10,513 bases of DNA. Source: Rhodospirillales bacterium. Its GTDB lineage: Bacteria; Pseudomonadota; Alphaproteobacteria; Acetobacterales; Acetobacteraceae. Where the stretch lies: assembly GCA_018971905.1 (NCBI GenBank), contig JAGWZS010000043.1:1-10513 (forward strand), written 5' to 3'. Shown piece by piece: positions 1 through 7,601 of this stretch (position 1 is its first letter; each line of letters starts with the position of its first letter). The translations under genes were made by a program, and so were the position numbers. The notes beneath the pieces were generated by a model. The model had not been told where the DNA came from. It did not search any database and worked only from the letters and a program-made list of their open reading frames with translations.

Positions 1-712
1 GCGCGGGGATGTGGCGCTGTATGAGAAACTTTGCCTGCTGGGAGAGGTGGCAGAGCGCGTGGCATTGGAGCCAGATGCCGGGCCGTGGGAGTTCCGCGGC
101 GTGGCGCGGGTGCATAGTTTCTCCGCCGCCATGTGTTGGGCGGCACTCTCGCGCCTGGCGATGATCGCGGCCACGCTGGGGCTGGAAGCGGAGGCCGCCA
201 GCTGGACCCTGCGTGCGCACACACTGCGGGAGGAAATTCTCCGGCGTATCGTTACGCCAGAAGGCTGGCTCTCTGGTGTGCTGGACCAGGAGGTGGCGGA
301 TGCCTCGGTGCTGGTGTTGCCGAATATCGGTTTTATCGAGGCAACATCACCCGAATTTTCCGCTACGCTGGACATGGTGGAACGTCGGCTGATGAATGGC
401 GGCTTCGTGATGCGCTATGACGCGCCGGATGATTTCGGCCTGCCGGAGACAGCCTTTCTGCTGTGCAGTTTCTGGTATGTGAACGCACTGGCGCTGGCGG
501 GCAGACGCACGCGGGCGATGGAGATTTTTGAGAGCATTCTGGCGGCGCGGAATCATGTTGGCCTGCTCTCGGAGGATGTTGCCCCGGCGGCCGATGGCAA
601 GCCTGCACGGCTATGGGGAAATTTTCCGCAGACCTATTCGCATGTTGGTTTGATTCTGTGCGCCATGCGGCTTTCACGCAGCTGGGAGGAAGGGTTATGG
701 CGCGCCTCGTAA
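1..712 (+). CDS. Glycoside hydrolase family 15 protein (glucoamylase/trehalase-like), C-terminal part
   Basis: The frame is open from the window edge (first whole codon at position 2), so the N-terminal part lies outside; about 236 codons of an expected ~600 are present. Seen: a GPWEFRG segment whose Glu (89-91) matches the general acid of GH15 (family form GIWE.RG), an HSFSAAMCWAAL helix, an ETAFLLCSFWYVNALALAGR segment, RNHVGLLSED whose Glu (572-574) matches the second catalytic carboxylate, and a C-terminal NFPQTYSHVGLI motif. These are classic markers of the bacterial GH15 (alpha/alpha)6-barrel enzymes that hydrolyse alpha-glucosidic bonds in malto-oligosaccharides, glucans or trehalose. 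The stop TAA at 710-712 lies 16 nt inside otsA, so the two genes are probably translated together. In many proteobacteria a GH15 gene lies between otsB and otsA, so otsB may be just upstream (inference). The true substrate cannot be told from this fragment. Confidence 0.9.
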   Translation, partial: RGDVALYEKLCLLGEVAERVALEPDAGPWEFRGVARVHSFSAAMCWAALSRLAMIAATLGLEAEAASWTLRAHTLREEILRRIVTPEGWLSGVLDQEVADASVLVLPNIGFIEATSPEFSATLDMVERRLMNGGFVMRYDAPDDFGLPETAFLLCSFWYVNALALAGRRTRAMEIFESILAARNHVGLLSEDVAPAADGKPARLWGNFPQTYSHVGLILCAMRLSRSWEEGLWRAS

Positions 713-2067
713 TCGTTTCCAACCGCGTGCCGGATGTATCTGAAAATTCGGGGCCGCGCGCAGGTGGGTTGGCGGTGGGGCTGGCGGATGCGCTGGCGCC
801 AGGTTCGCTGTGGTTCGGCTGGTCTGGTGAACGGCTGGCGGCGCGCTCAGACGAGATACACAGCATTGTGGCCGGGGGCGTTACCTACGCCACCATCGAC
901 CTCGCGGAGGATGATTACCGGGCGTATTATCTTGGTTTTTCCAATGCCACGCTGTGGCCTTTGTTTCACATGATGCCGAGTTTGGTGAGCTTCGATAGCG
1001 CAGGCTATGACGCTTACCGGGCTGTGAATGAACAGTTCGCGAGGGCGTTGCTGCGGCTGATACAGCCGGATGATCTCATCTGGATTCACGATTATCAGTT
1101 GCTTGGCGTTGCCGCCACGCTGCGCCGCCTGGGTGTGGGCAACCGGATTGGTTTTTTTCTGCATATTCCATTTCCCGCGCCGGTCTTGTTCGATCTGCTG
1201 CCGCCCGCGGAGGAACTGCTGCAAGGGTTGCTGGCGCATGATGTCGTAGGGTTTCAGACAGAGCCGGACCGGGGCCATTTTCTCGCGGCCCTGCGCCAGC
1301 GCGGCGTTTGCGTGCAGGGAAATGATGCGTGGCACGAGGGGCGAGGATTGCGCAGCATCGTTACGCCGGTTGGTGTGGATGTGGATGAGTTCAACCGCCT
1401 CGCCGTGCGGGCGGTGCGGCGCGTGGAGGCGCGGCGCGTGGTGGAGAGCCTGGCCGGGCGCGCCTTGATGATCAGCGCCGACCGGCTGGATTATACCAAG
1501 GGCCTGCCCGCGCGGTTCGATGCGTATGGGCGGTTTCTCTCGCGGTTTCCCGAGCGGCGGCGGCGCATCAGTTTTTTGCAGGTGGCCGCGCCCTCGCGCG
1601 AGGAGGTGGACCAGTACAAGGCCCTGCGCGACGAGCTGGACTACAAGGCCGGGGCCATCAATGGCGAATATTCGGATTTCGACTGGGTGCCGCTGCGTTA
1701 TATGACCCGCGCCGCCGGGCGGGGGCTGCTGGCCGGGCTGTTCCGCATTGCCCGTATAGGGTTGGTGACGCCGCTGCGCGACGGTATGAACCTTGTGGCG
1801 ATGGAGTATATCGCGGCACAGGACCCCCTGGACCCCGGCGTGCTTATCCTCTCGCGCTTTGCTGGTGCCGCCACGCTGCTGCCCGAGGCGCTGCTGGTTA
1901 ACCCCTACGACGTTGATCAGATGGCGGAGGCAATTAACACCGCCATGTTGATGACGCTGGAGGAACGGCAAGAGCGGCACGAGGCGCTGCTGGGGCGGGT
2001 GCGCAGGCATGACGCCACGGCTTACAGCCGGAGCTTCGTGGCGGCTCTCAGCCAGGGAGACGGCTGA
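697..2067 (+). CDS. otsA: Trehalose-6-phosphate synthase (GT20)
   Basis: Cytoplasmic retaining glucosyltransferase that joins UDP-glucose and glucose-6-phosphate into trehalose-6-phosphate, the first step of the OtsAB trehalose (osmoprotectant) pathway. The 456 residues open with MARLVIVSNRVP (Arg10 equals the phosphate-binding Arg9 of E. coli OtsA) and AGGLAVGL (22-29). They continue through FSNATLWPLFH (81-91), IWIHDYQLL (128-136, Asp132), FFLHIPFP (His156), RLDYTKGLP (263-271, Arg263 and Lys268 as donor phosphate ligands) and TPLRDGMNLV (358-367, Asp362) with Glu370. E. coli OtsA has 474 residues. I chose ATG 697 because a strong GGGAGGAAGG site lies at 684-693 and the protein then starts exactly at the conserved N-terminus; an in-frame start at 613 would add 28 unconserved residues. 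Oddity: the usual VAKEY after the DGMN loop reads VAMEY, a Lys-to-Met change next to the donor site. The partner phosphatase OtsB is not in the window. Confidence 0.96.
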   Translation: MARLVIVSNRVPDVSENSGPRAGGLAVGLADALAPGSLWFGWSGERLAARSDEIHSIVAGGVTYATIDLAEDDYRAYYLGFSNATLWPLFHMMPSLVSFDSAGYDAYRAVNEQFARALLRLIQPDDLIWIHDYQLLGVAATLRRLGVGNRIGFFLHIPFPAPVLFDLLPPAEELLQGLLAHDVVGFQTEPDRGHFLAALRQRGVCVQGNDAWHEGRGLRSIVTPVGVDVDEFNRLAVRAVRRVEARRVVESLAGRALMISADRLDYTKGLPARFDAYGRFLSRFPERRRRISFLQVAAPSREEVDQYKALRDELDYKAGAINGEYSDFDWVPLRYMTRAAGRGLLAGLFRIARIGLVTPLRDGMNLVAMEYIAAQDPLDPGVLILSRFAGAATLLPEALLVNPYDVDQMAEAINTAMLMTLEERQERHEALLGRVRRHDATAYSRSFVAALSQGDG

Positions 2068-2088
2068 CCATTTCTGTTTCTGGTTTTC

Positions 2089-2101
2089 CACGGTGGCCGT
2101 G
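2089..2101 (+). promoter_or_regulatory. Small hairpin holding the chrA ribosome-binding region
   Basis: CACGG (2089-2093) and CCGTG (2097-2101) form a perfect 5-bp stem with a TGG loop, ending 2 nt before the chrA ATG at 2104. The only Shine-Dalgarno-like run, GGTGG (2092-2096), falls inside this hairpin, so ribosome access to chrA could be damped. The short otsA-chrA gap (36 nt) has no T-tract after the stem, so it is not a terminator in this direction. Such a small stem can occur by chance; the regulatory role is inference. Confidence 0.25.
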
Positions 2102-2103
2102 AT

Positions 2104-3321
2104 ATGTGCAATGCCATGTCCAGCGATGCCGCAGCCCCCCAGTTGAAGGCTTCTGTTTTTGAGGTTTTACGTGTTTTCCTTCGCCTGGGGCTTACCAGCT
2201 TTGGCGGCCCGCTGGCGCATTTGGGCTATTTCCGCCAGGAATTCGTGCTCCGCCGGGCATGGTTGAGCGAAGAGGCGTTTTCAGATCTCGTTGGGCTGTG
2301 CCAATTTTTGCCGGGCCCGGCCAGCAGCCAGGTTGGGTTTTCCATTGGGCTGATGCGCGCGGGCTATGCTGGCGCGCTTGCCGCCTGGGCCGGGTTCACC
2401 TTGCCCTCGGCGTTGCTGCTGGTGCTGTTTGGCTTCTGGGCTGACAAGATGACCGGCCCGGCGGGGCTCGGGCTGTTGCACGGGCTGAAGCTGGTGGCGG
2501 TGGCCATTGTGGCGCAGGCGGTGTGGGGCATGGCGCGCAGCCTGTGCCCGGACAAACCCCGCGCCGCCATTGCCGTGGCGGCGGCTTTGCTCATTCTGTT
2601 CAGCGCCGCGCCGATTGCGCAGATAGCGGTGATCGCGCTGGGGGCGCTGGCGGGGCTTTGGCTTTGCCGTGCCGTGCCCGCGGTCGGCTTCAGCCATGTG
2701 GCGTTTCCTGTCTCACGGCGGGCGGGGGCGCTGGCGTTGGTGGCATTTTTTTTGCTGTTGTTCGGCCTGCCGGTGTTGCGCGCGGCCACGGGCAACTCCG
2801 CCATTGCCCTGTTTAACGCCTTCTACCGCTCCGGCGCGCTGGTGTTTGGCGGTGGCCATGTGGTGTTGCCCTTGCTGCGCGGCGCGTTTGTTGCCCCTGG
2901 CTGGGTGAGCGATACTAGTTTTCTTGCCGGATACGGCGCGGCGCAGGCGGTGCCTGGCCCGCTATTTACCTTCGCGGCGTATCTGGGCGCGGTTGCACGC
3001 CCGGCCCCGCATGGGCTGGCGGGGGCGGCGCTGGGGCTGGCGGGAATATTTCTGCCTGGTTTGCTCATTCTCGTCGGTGCGTTGCCATTCTGGCATGGCT
3101 TACGCACCCGCCCCGTGGCGCAGGCGGCGATGCGCGGGGTAAATGCCGCCGTGGTGGGGCTGCTGGCGGCGGCGCTGTATAATCCGGTTTGGACGAGTGC
3201 GGTGAAAACGCCTGGCGATTTTGGCGTGGCACTGCTCGGCTTTGTGCTGCTGACGGTATGGAAGGCGCCGCCGCTGCTGGTGGTGGCAATGGGCGCCATG
3301 GCTGGCGTGATGATGGTATGA
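2104..3321 (+). CDS. chrA: ChrA-type chromate transporter (CHR superfamily, two-domain form)
   Basis: Inner-membrane protein of 405 residues, the usual size of long-chain CHR proteins, which carry two homologous halves and about ten membrane segments. In the first half I see LTSFGGPLAHLGYF (30-43) and CQFLPGPASSQVGFSIG (66-82), the family signature. In the second half the matching GALVFGGGHVVLPLL (244-258) and GYGAAQAVPGPLFTFAAYLG (277-296) appear. Characterised members export chromate using the proton gradient; many homologues in metal-poor settings have unknown substrates, so chromate is a family-based assignment. ATG 2104 is preceded by a weak GGTGG; ATG 2116 (MSSD...) is an alternative start with no better site. 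The gene sits 36 nt behind otsA on the same strand with no clear terminator between, so co-transcription is possible. No chrB or chrR regulator gene is visible nearby. Confidence 0.9.
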   Translation: MCNAMSSDAAAPQLKASVFEVLRVFLRLGLTSFGGPLAHLGYFRQEFVLRRAWLSEEAFSDLVGLCQFLPGPASSQVGFSIGLMRAGYAGALAAWAGFTLPSALLLVLFGFWADKMTGPAGLGLLHGLKLVAVAIVAQAVWGMARSLCPDKPRAAIAVAAALLILFSAAPIAQIAVIALGALAGLWLCRAVPAVGFSHVAFPVSRRAGALALVAFFLLLFGLPVLRAATGNSAIALFNAFYRSGALVFGGGHVVLPLLRGAFVAPGWVSDTSFLAGYGAAQAVPGPLFTFAAYLGAVARPAPHGLAGAALGLAGIFLPGLLILVGALPFWHGLRTRPVAQAAMRGVNAAVVGLLAAALYNPVWTSAVKTPGDFGVALLGFVLLTVWKAPPLLVVAMGAMAGVMMV

Positions 3322-3324
3322 TTT

Positions 3325-3354
3325 TAGAAACAATGAGTTTCTATTGTTTCTATT
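3325..3354. repeat. Compound inverted and direct repeat in the chrA-pirin gap (candidate operator)
   Basis: TAGAAACAAT (3325-3334) and ATTGTTTCTA (3343-3352) form a perfect 10-bp inverted repeat around an 8-nt centre. The centre also contains GTTTCT, so GTTTCTATT occurs twice in tandem (3337-3345 and 3346-3354). The motif AGAAAC/GTTTCT is therefore present three times in 26 nt. The block is markedly AT-rich in a GC-rich window and is followed by the AT-rich TATTTTAATAT (3351-3361), which could house a -10 box for the pirin gene. It starts 3 nt after the chrA stop. An operator for a pirin regulator is my preferred reading. A weak chrA terminator is an alternative, but the stem is AT-rich and the following T run is only four bases. 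Confidence 0.5.
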
Positions 3355-3418
3355 TTAATATCTCTGGGTGCGCTTATTTTGGCAACGAACAAGACTGTTT
3401 TGCCGAAGAGGTGAGCCA

Positions 3419-4117
3419 ATGATTGAACTGAGGCCATTTGCAAAGCTTGGCGGCGCGGACCATGGCTGGCTGCGGGCCAGGCACCATTTTTCCTTCGCCA
3501 ATTATTACGACCCCGCACGCCTGGGCTGGGGACGGCTGCTGGTGTGGAACGACGACAGGATTGCGCCTGGCACGGGCTTTCCCGCGCATCCGCACCGGGA
3601 CATGGAGATTATCACCTATGTGCGCAAAGGTGCGATCACGCATGAGGACAATCTTGGCAACAAGGGCCGCACCGAGGCGGGGGATGTGCAGATCATGTCC
3701 GCGGGAACCGGGATCCGCCATAGCGAATATAATCTGGAGCCGGATGCCACCGAGATTTTCCAGATTTGGATTGCACCCGAGCGAGAGGGTGAGGCGCCGC
3801 GCTGGGGGGCGAGGCCATTTCCCAAAGGTGAGCGCGCGGGGCAGTTCGTGCCGCTTGCCTCGGGGTACGAGGATGATGGCGAGGCGTTGCCCCTGCGCGC
3901 GCCAGCGCGGGTGTTGGGCGCTACGCTGAAGGCGGGAGAGGCCGTGACATATACGCTGGGCCAGGAACGGTTGGCGTATCTGGTGCCAGCGGCGGGGGCG
4001 GTGGAGATTGACGGTGTGAAAGTGGCGGCGCGGGATGGCGCGGCGATTAAAGATGTCGGCATACTGACAATCCGCGCGATGGAAGACAGCGAGCTGGTAC
4101 TGGTGGATGTTGCCTAA
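3419..4117 (+). CDS. Pirin family protein (YhhW-type, putative quercetin 2,3-dioxygenase)
   Basis: A 232-residue bicupin, against 231 for E. coli YhhW, to which it aligns from end to end by eye. The N-terminal cupin carries the complete metal site: His57 and His59 in FPAHPHRDMEI, then His101 and Glu103 in GTGIRHSEYN. Other family segments are DHGWL (14-18), HFSFANYYDP (23-32), NLGNKG (78-83) and FQIWIAP (114-120). The C-terminal cupin (from ~160) is degenerate, as is usual. Known relatives bind iron or another divalent metal and show quercetinase activity in vitro; the cellular role is unsettled and often tied to stress. ATG 3419 is chosen because AAGAGGTGA (3406-3414) precedes it and the protein starts at the conserved N-terminus; an in-frame GTG at 3368 would add 17 residues that look non-coding. 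It stands alone between chrA and the convergent phaB, so it probably has its own promoter in the AT-rich gap. Confidence 0.93.
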   Translation: MIELRPFAKLGGADHGWLRARHHFSFANYYDPARLGWGRLLVWNDDRIAPGTGFPAHPHRDMEIITYVRKGAITHEDNLGNKGRTEAGDVQIMSAGTGIRHSEYNLEPDATEIFQIWIAPEREGEAPRWGARPFPKGERAGQFVPLASGYEDDGEALPLRAPARVLGATLKAGEAVTYTLGQERLAYLVPAAGAVEIDGVKVAARDGAAIKDVGILTIRAMEDSELVLVDVA

Positions 4118-4153
4118 CGAAGAATGAGAGCGTTCAGCTAAACGCCGAACGGG

Positions 4154-4876
4154 CTAATACATGTGCTGACCGCCATTGATGGACAGGGTGGAGCCAGTGA
4201 TGAAATCAGCCTCATCACCGGTGAGAAACACCACGCCGCGCGCGATGTCCTCGGCTGTTCCCAGCCGCCCGCGCGGGATTCTGGCAACGATTTTTTCTAG
4301 TACATCCGCCGGTACGGCGCGCACCATCTCGGTATCCACATAGCCGGGCGCGATGGCGTTGACAGTGATGCCGTTGCGCGCACCTTCCTGCGCCAGCGCC
4401 TTGGTGAAGCCGTGGATGCCGGATTTGGCGGCGGCGTAATTCACCTGGCCATATTGCCCGGCCTGGCCGTTGATGGAGCCGATGTTCACGATGCGGCCGA
4501 ATTTCTTCGCCTTCATGCCATCGAAGGTGGCTTTGCAAAGATTGAAGCAGGAGCCAAGGTTTGTGTCGATAACGGCATCCCACATGTCGCGTGTCATTTT
4601 GGTCATGACCGCGTCGCGGGTGATGCCGGCGTTGTTTACGAGAATTTCGATGGCGCCGTGGCGGGCGGCGATGCCGTTTACCGCGGTGATGCAATCGTCA
4701 AAATTACCAGCGTCGAACTTTATGGTTTCGATGCCCGTTGCCTCCTGGAACGCCAACGCGGCGTCTGTGTTGCCTGCGTAGCTGGCGATAACAAGGCGCC
4801 CAGCCTTTTGCAGGGCGATGCTGATGGCGGCGCCGATTCCGCGTGTTCCGCCGGTGACCAATGCAACCCGTGCCAT
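4154..4876 (-). CDS. phaB: Acetoacetyl-CoA reductase (NADPH-dependent SDR)
   Basis: Reduces acetoacetyl-CoA to (R)-3-hydroxybutyryl-CoA, the second step of polyhydroxybutyrate synthesis in the cytoplasm. The 240 residues show the classic SDR layout: TGGTRGIG cofactor loop (8-15), NNAGITRD (81-88), and the catalytic tetrad Asn106, Ser134, Tyr147, Lys151. The SINGQAGQYGQVNYAAAK stretch (134-151) and the ending FITGSTLSINGGQHMY (225-240) are diagnostic of PhaB rather than FabG. The start is ATG at 4876-4874, with a strong GGAGGAA at 4890-4884. It lies 95 nt downstream of emrB on the same strand and convergent with pirin. No phaA or phaC gene is in view, so it is separated from the usual pha operon, as also happens in other alphaproteobacteria. 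An FabG-type role in fatty acid synthesis is the main alternative, but less likely. Confidence 0.92.
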   Translation of the reverse strand: MARVALVTGGTRGIGAAISIALQKAGRLVIASYAGNTDAALAFQEATGIETIKFDAGNFDDCITAVNGIAARHGAIEILVNNAGITRDAVMTKMTRDMWDAVIDTNLGSCFNLCKATFDGMKAKKFGRIVNIGSINGQAGQYGQVNYAAAKSGIHGFTKALAQEGARNGITVNAIAPGYVDTEMVRAVPADVLEKIVARIPRGRLGTAEDIARGVVFLTGDEADFITGSTLSINGGQHMY

Positions 4877-4933
4877 CGCAGACTTCCTCCATTTTTTAAA
4901 ACCCTAAACCCGATAACGGCTAAGCGTAAAGGG

Positions 4934-4946
4934 GCCCGCGCGGGGC
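4934..4946 (-). terminator. Weak GC hairpin between emrB and phaB
   Basis: Read on the minus strand, GCCC-CGCGC-GGGC can fold into a 4-bp GC stem, followed by CCCTTTA. The core CCCGCGCGGG is a perfect palindrome. It lies 26-38 nt past the emrB stop. The U-tract is only three bases long, so it is a poor intrinsic terminator and may just attenuate read-through into phaB. I see no convincing phaB promoter in the remaining gap (4877-4933). Confidence 0.25.
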
Positions 4947-4971
4947 GTGGAGGAGGTTAGCCAGCGGTTAT

Positions 4972-6540
4972 CTAATGCCCGCCAGGTGCGGCCGGGCCCC
5001 GCACACGGCGGATGCAGAGCGAGGCAAGGAAGGCGACCAGCATACCCGCCGCCAGCAGCCCGAAGGCATCGCCATAGGCAAAATAATTGGCCTGTTGCCT
5101 TAAGATTTTGCCAAGCAGCACGATGGCCTGCTGGTGCGCGCTGCCGGCGTTGGAAAGCCCGTGCGCCTGGAAATATTGCTGCATTGCGGCGATGCGGTCG
5201 CGGGTTGCGGGTTGCAGCAGGCTTACATGCTGGTTGATGATAAAAGAATGAAATTTCTCACGGTTGGTAACGAATGTTTCCACCGTGGCAATGCCCACCG
5301 CCCCGCCCAGATTGCGCAGCATGTTGAACAGGGCCGAGGCCGAGCCCGCATCCTGCGCGGAAATGCCGGCTGTTGCGATCATGGTGATGGGCGGAAACAC
5401 CAACGCCTGGCCGACGGCGCGGATGAGATTGGGGATGAGCAACTGGGGGCCGCTATCGTTGGGGCCCAGGCTCAGATTCATCATCAGGCTGATAAAGAAC
5501 AGCAGAAAGCCGAGGGAGAGCAGGCGGCGCGGGTCTATCCGCTGCATCAGCCAGGGCATGAGGGGAATGATGAGCAACTGCGGCAGGCCGATCCAGGCCA
5601 TGACCAGGCCGGACTGCTCCGCGCTGTAGCCATGGGCTTCAGCAAGGTAAATCGGGATGAGATAGACAGCCGCATAGAGCACGAAGCCCAGCATGAAATT
5701 CGCGATCGAGGAGACGCCGAAATTCCACCGCGCGAACAGGCGCAGGTTGACCAGCGGCGCCTTGTTGCCCGGCCGGAATTCCTGAAACAGAAACAGCGCC
5801 AGAGACAGAAAAGAGATGATGGAAAGCCGGGTGATGAAGGCTGAGCCAAACCAATCATCCTTATTGCCTTCCTCAAGCACGGTTTGCAGCGTACCAAGCC
5901 CAAGCGCCATGGCGAACACACCCAGCCAATCGCCTTTCCAGAAGCGGTCCAGGTGCATGGGCGCGGGTTGCAGGCCCCAGAGCAAGGCGGGGAGCATGAC
6001 CGCGCCCGGCACGAGATTGAGAAAGAAGATGCAGCGCCAGCCATAGGCATCGGTGATCCAGCCACCCACCGTGGGGCCGATGGCGGGGGCGAAGGTGGCG
6101 GTGAGCGCGAACATGGAAAACCCCACCGGCCGGGCACGCGGGGGCAGAAGCGTCATCACGCAGACCAGGGCAAGTGGGATGAGCACGCCGCCGGTGAACC
6201 CCTGGATGGCGCGCAGCACCACCATTTCAGGGAAGTTGGATACCAGCCCGCACGCCACGGAGAAGATCAAAAACAGGATGGTATTGGTGATGAGGTAGCG
6301 CCGGAGCGAAAACACGCCCATGAGCCAGCCAGACAGCGGGATGACGATGATCTCGCCGATGAGATAGGCGGTGGAGATCCAGCCGCCATTGTCCAGCCCG
6401 GTGCCGATACCGCCCTGAATATCCGGCAGGGAGGTGTTCACCACCTGGATGTTGAGCACCGCCATGAAGGCGCCCAGCAGCGCCCCCGCGACGGCGACCT
6501 TGTTCTGGAGCGGGATGGTTTCCGCGGCCGTTTCGCTCAT
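4972..6540 (-). CDS. emrB: DHA2-family MFS multidrug efflux pump (EmrB/QacA type)
   Basis: Inner-membrane proton/drug antiporter of 522 residues, the size of 14-TM DHA2 transporters. N-terminal family landmarks are LNIQVVNTSLPDIQGGIG (29-46, the position of the usual D1 motif), GGWISTAYLIGE (52-63), motif A GWLMGVFSLRR (71-81), motif B with Arg110 in LRAIQGFTGG, and antiporter motif C APAIGPTVGGW (151-161). The C-terminal third has a long polar loop (~420-470) before the last membrane segment. EmrB works with a periplasmic adaptor and usually an outer-membrane TolC-type channel. Here emrA lies immediately upstream and the genes overlap as ATGA (6540-6537), which indicates translational coupling. 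The canonical aspartate of LDxTIVNVALP is Asn30 in this protein, as in a recognised Asn-Ile-Gln subgroup. Substrates are unknown. Confidence 0.93.
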   Translation of the reverse strand: MSETAAETIPLQNKVAVAGALLGAFMAVLNIQVVNTSLPDIQGGIGTGLDNGGWISTAYLIGEIIVIPLSGWLMGVFSLRRYLITNTILFLIFSVACGLVSNFPEMVVLRAIQGFTGGVLIPLALVCVMTLLPPRARPVGFSMFALTATFAPAIGPTVGGWITDAYGWRCIFFLNLVPGAVMLPALLWGLQPAPMHLDRFWKGDWLGVFAMALGLGTLQTVLEEGNKDDWFGSAFITRLSIISFLSLALFLFQEFRPGNKAPLVNLRLFARWNFGVSSIANFMLGFVLYAAVYLIPIYLAEAHGYSAEQSGLVMAWIGLPQLLIIPLMPWLMQRIDPRRLLSLGFLLFFISLMMNLSLGPNDSGPQLLIPNLIRAVGQALVFPPITMIATAGISAQDAGSASALFNMLRNLGGAVGIATVETFVTNREKFHSFIINQHVSLLQPATRDRIAAMQQYFQAHGLSNAGSAHQQAIVLLGKILRQQANYFAYGDAFGLLAAGMLVAFLASLCIRRVRGPAAPGGH

Positions 6541-7601
6541 GTCCCGCGGCGCGTATCGATATCCGTTTCCACGGACATGCCAGGACGCAGCTTGCCGATT
6601 TCCTTGCCCGTCAGCTCGATCAGGATTTTCACCGGCACGCGCTGGACGATTTTGGTGAAATTGCCGGTGGCGTTGTCTGGCGGCAGCAGCGCGAATTCCT
6701 GGCCGGAGGAGGGGTAGATGCTGTCCACCTCGCCGCGCACCTTCAGGCTGGGAAAACCATCTACATGGATATCCACGCGCTGGCCGGGGCGGATATGGGT
6801 AATCTGGGTTTCCTTATAATTGGCCAGCACATAAACTTGCGAGAGCGGCACAATGGCCATGATCTGCGTGCCGGGTTGCACATAATCTCCCACCGCAACA
6901 GTTTTGTTGCCGACGATCCCGGCAAAGGGCGCGCGGATGGCGGTGTGCTCCAGGTTTAGCTGGGCCTGCGCAAGCTGCGCCTGGGCGCGGATGGCCGCGG
7001 CCTTGGCACCCAGAAGCCCGGCCTTTAGCACATTGACCTCACGCTGGGCGGCTTGCAGGTCCGCTTGGTCCGCCGCCAGCCCGGCCTGGGCGGTGCGCAG
7101 GTCTGTGTTGGCTTGGTCGGTGTTCTGCACCGGGCTGGCGCCCCTGGCGGACAGGCTGGCGTAACGGCGCTGGTTCTGCACGGCGAAGGCCAGTTTGGCC
7201 TCGTCAGCCTGCACGGCGGCGGCGGCGGCTGCGATTTTGGAGGGTTGCAGGGCCAGCAACGCTTCGTCGTTGGCTACACCGGCCTTGGCGCTGGCAAGCC
7301 CGGCCTTGGCTTCGTTGACAGCATTCTGGTAGTCGCGCGGGTCTATGCGTGCCAGGAGCTGGCCTTGTTGCACCGGCTGGTTCTCATTCACCGCCACGGC
7401 GGTAATGTAGCCGGAAATTTTGGCGGCGGTCAGGCTGGAATCAGCGGCGATGTAGGCGTCATCTGTGCTGACGATATATTGCCCGACAAGCACATAATGA
7501 ACGAGCCAGGCGCCTAATGCGAGTACGGCGGCAATGGCACCGGCGCCAACCAGAAGGCGGCGCCGGCGGGAAAATGCTTGATGATCCGACACGTAAAACA
7601 C
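6537..7601 (-). CDS. emrA: HlyD/EmrA-family membrane fusion protein
   Basis: Periplasmic adaptor of 354 residues linking the EmrB pump to an outer-membrane channel. It has a short basic cytoplasmic tail (SRRRR, 11-15), one membrane anchor (~16-38), the STDDAYI segment (45-51) leading into the biotinyl-lipoyl domain, and a long Ala/Gln-rich alpha-helical hairpin (~88-215). The second lipoyl half follows with IRAPFAGIVG (222-231), then a beta-barrel region with GNFTKIVQRVPVKI (313-326) and a final LRPGMSVETDI (338-348). The frame opens with GTG at 7601-7599, directly preceded by an in-frame TGA, so no longer start is possible. GTG at codon 4 (7592-7590) is the only other choice that keeps the anchor. 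Neither has a good Shine-Dalgarno sequence. It starts 52 nt behind nusG with no clear terminator between, so read-through from secE-nusG is possible. No TolC-like gene is visible. Confidence 0.92.
   Translation of the reverse strand: MFYVSDHQAFSRRRRLLVGAGAIAAVLALGAWLVHYVLVGQYIVSTDDAYIAADSSLTAAKISGYITAVAVNENQPVQQGQLLARIDPRDYQNAVNEAKAGLASAKAGVANDEALLALQPSKIAAAAAAVQADEAKLAFAVQNQRRYASLSARGASPVQNTDQANTDLRTAQAGLAADQADLQAAQREVNVLKAGLLGAKAAAIRAQAQLAQAQLNLEHTAIRAPFAGIVGNKTVAVGDYVQPGTQIMAIVPLSQVYVLANYKETQITHIRPGQRVDIHVDGFPSLKVRGEVDSIYPSSGQEFALLPPDNATGNFTKIVQRVPVKILIELTGKEIGKLRPGMSVETDIDTRRGT

Noticed and set aside
613..696. Upstream in-frame extension of otsA
   Set aside because: It overlaps coding sequence of the GH15 gene and adds residues before the conserved MARLVIVSNR start; the strong ribosome site points to 697.
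847..2091. 414-codon open frame on the - strand opposite otsA
   Set aside because: Its composition (His, Gln, Pro, Arg) is that of an antisense shadow, and otsA on the other strand is unambiguous.
4130..4145. GCGTT/AACGC hairpin between pirin and phaB as a shared terminator
   Set aside because: The stem is only 5 bp and has no T-run on either strand. Convergent genes need termination here, but this element alone is not persuasive.
5134..6717. Long open frames on the + strand (236 and 277 codons) across the emrB region
   Set aside because: They are antisense to emrB and the end of emrA, are rich in Arg/Gly/His/Gln, match no family I recognise, and are typical of GC-rich shadow frames.
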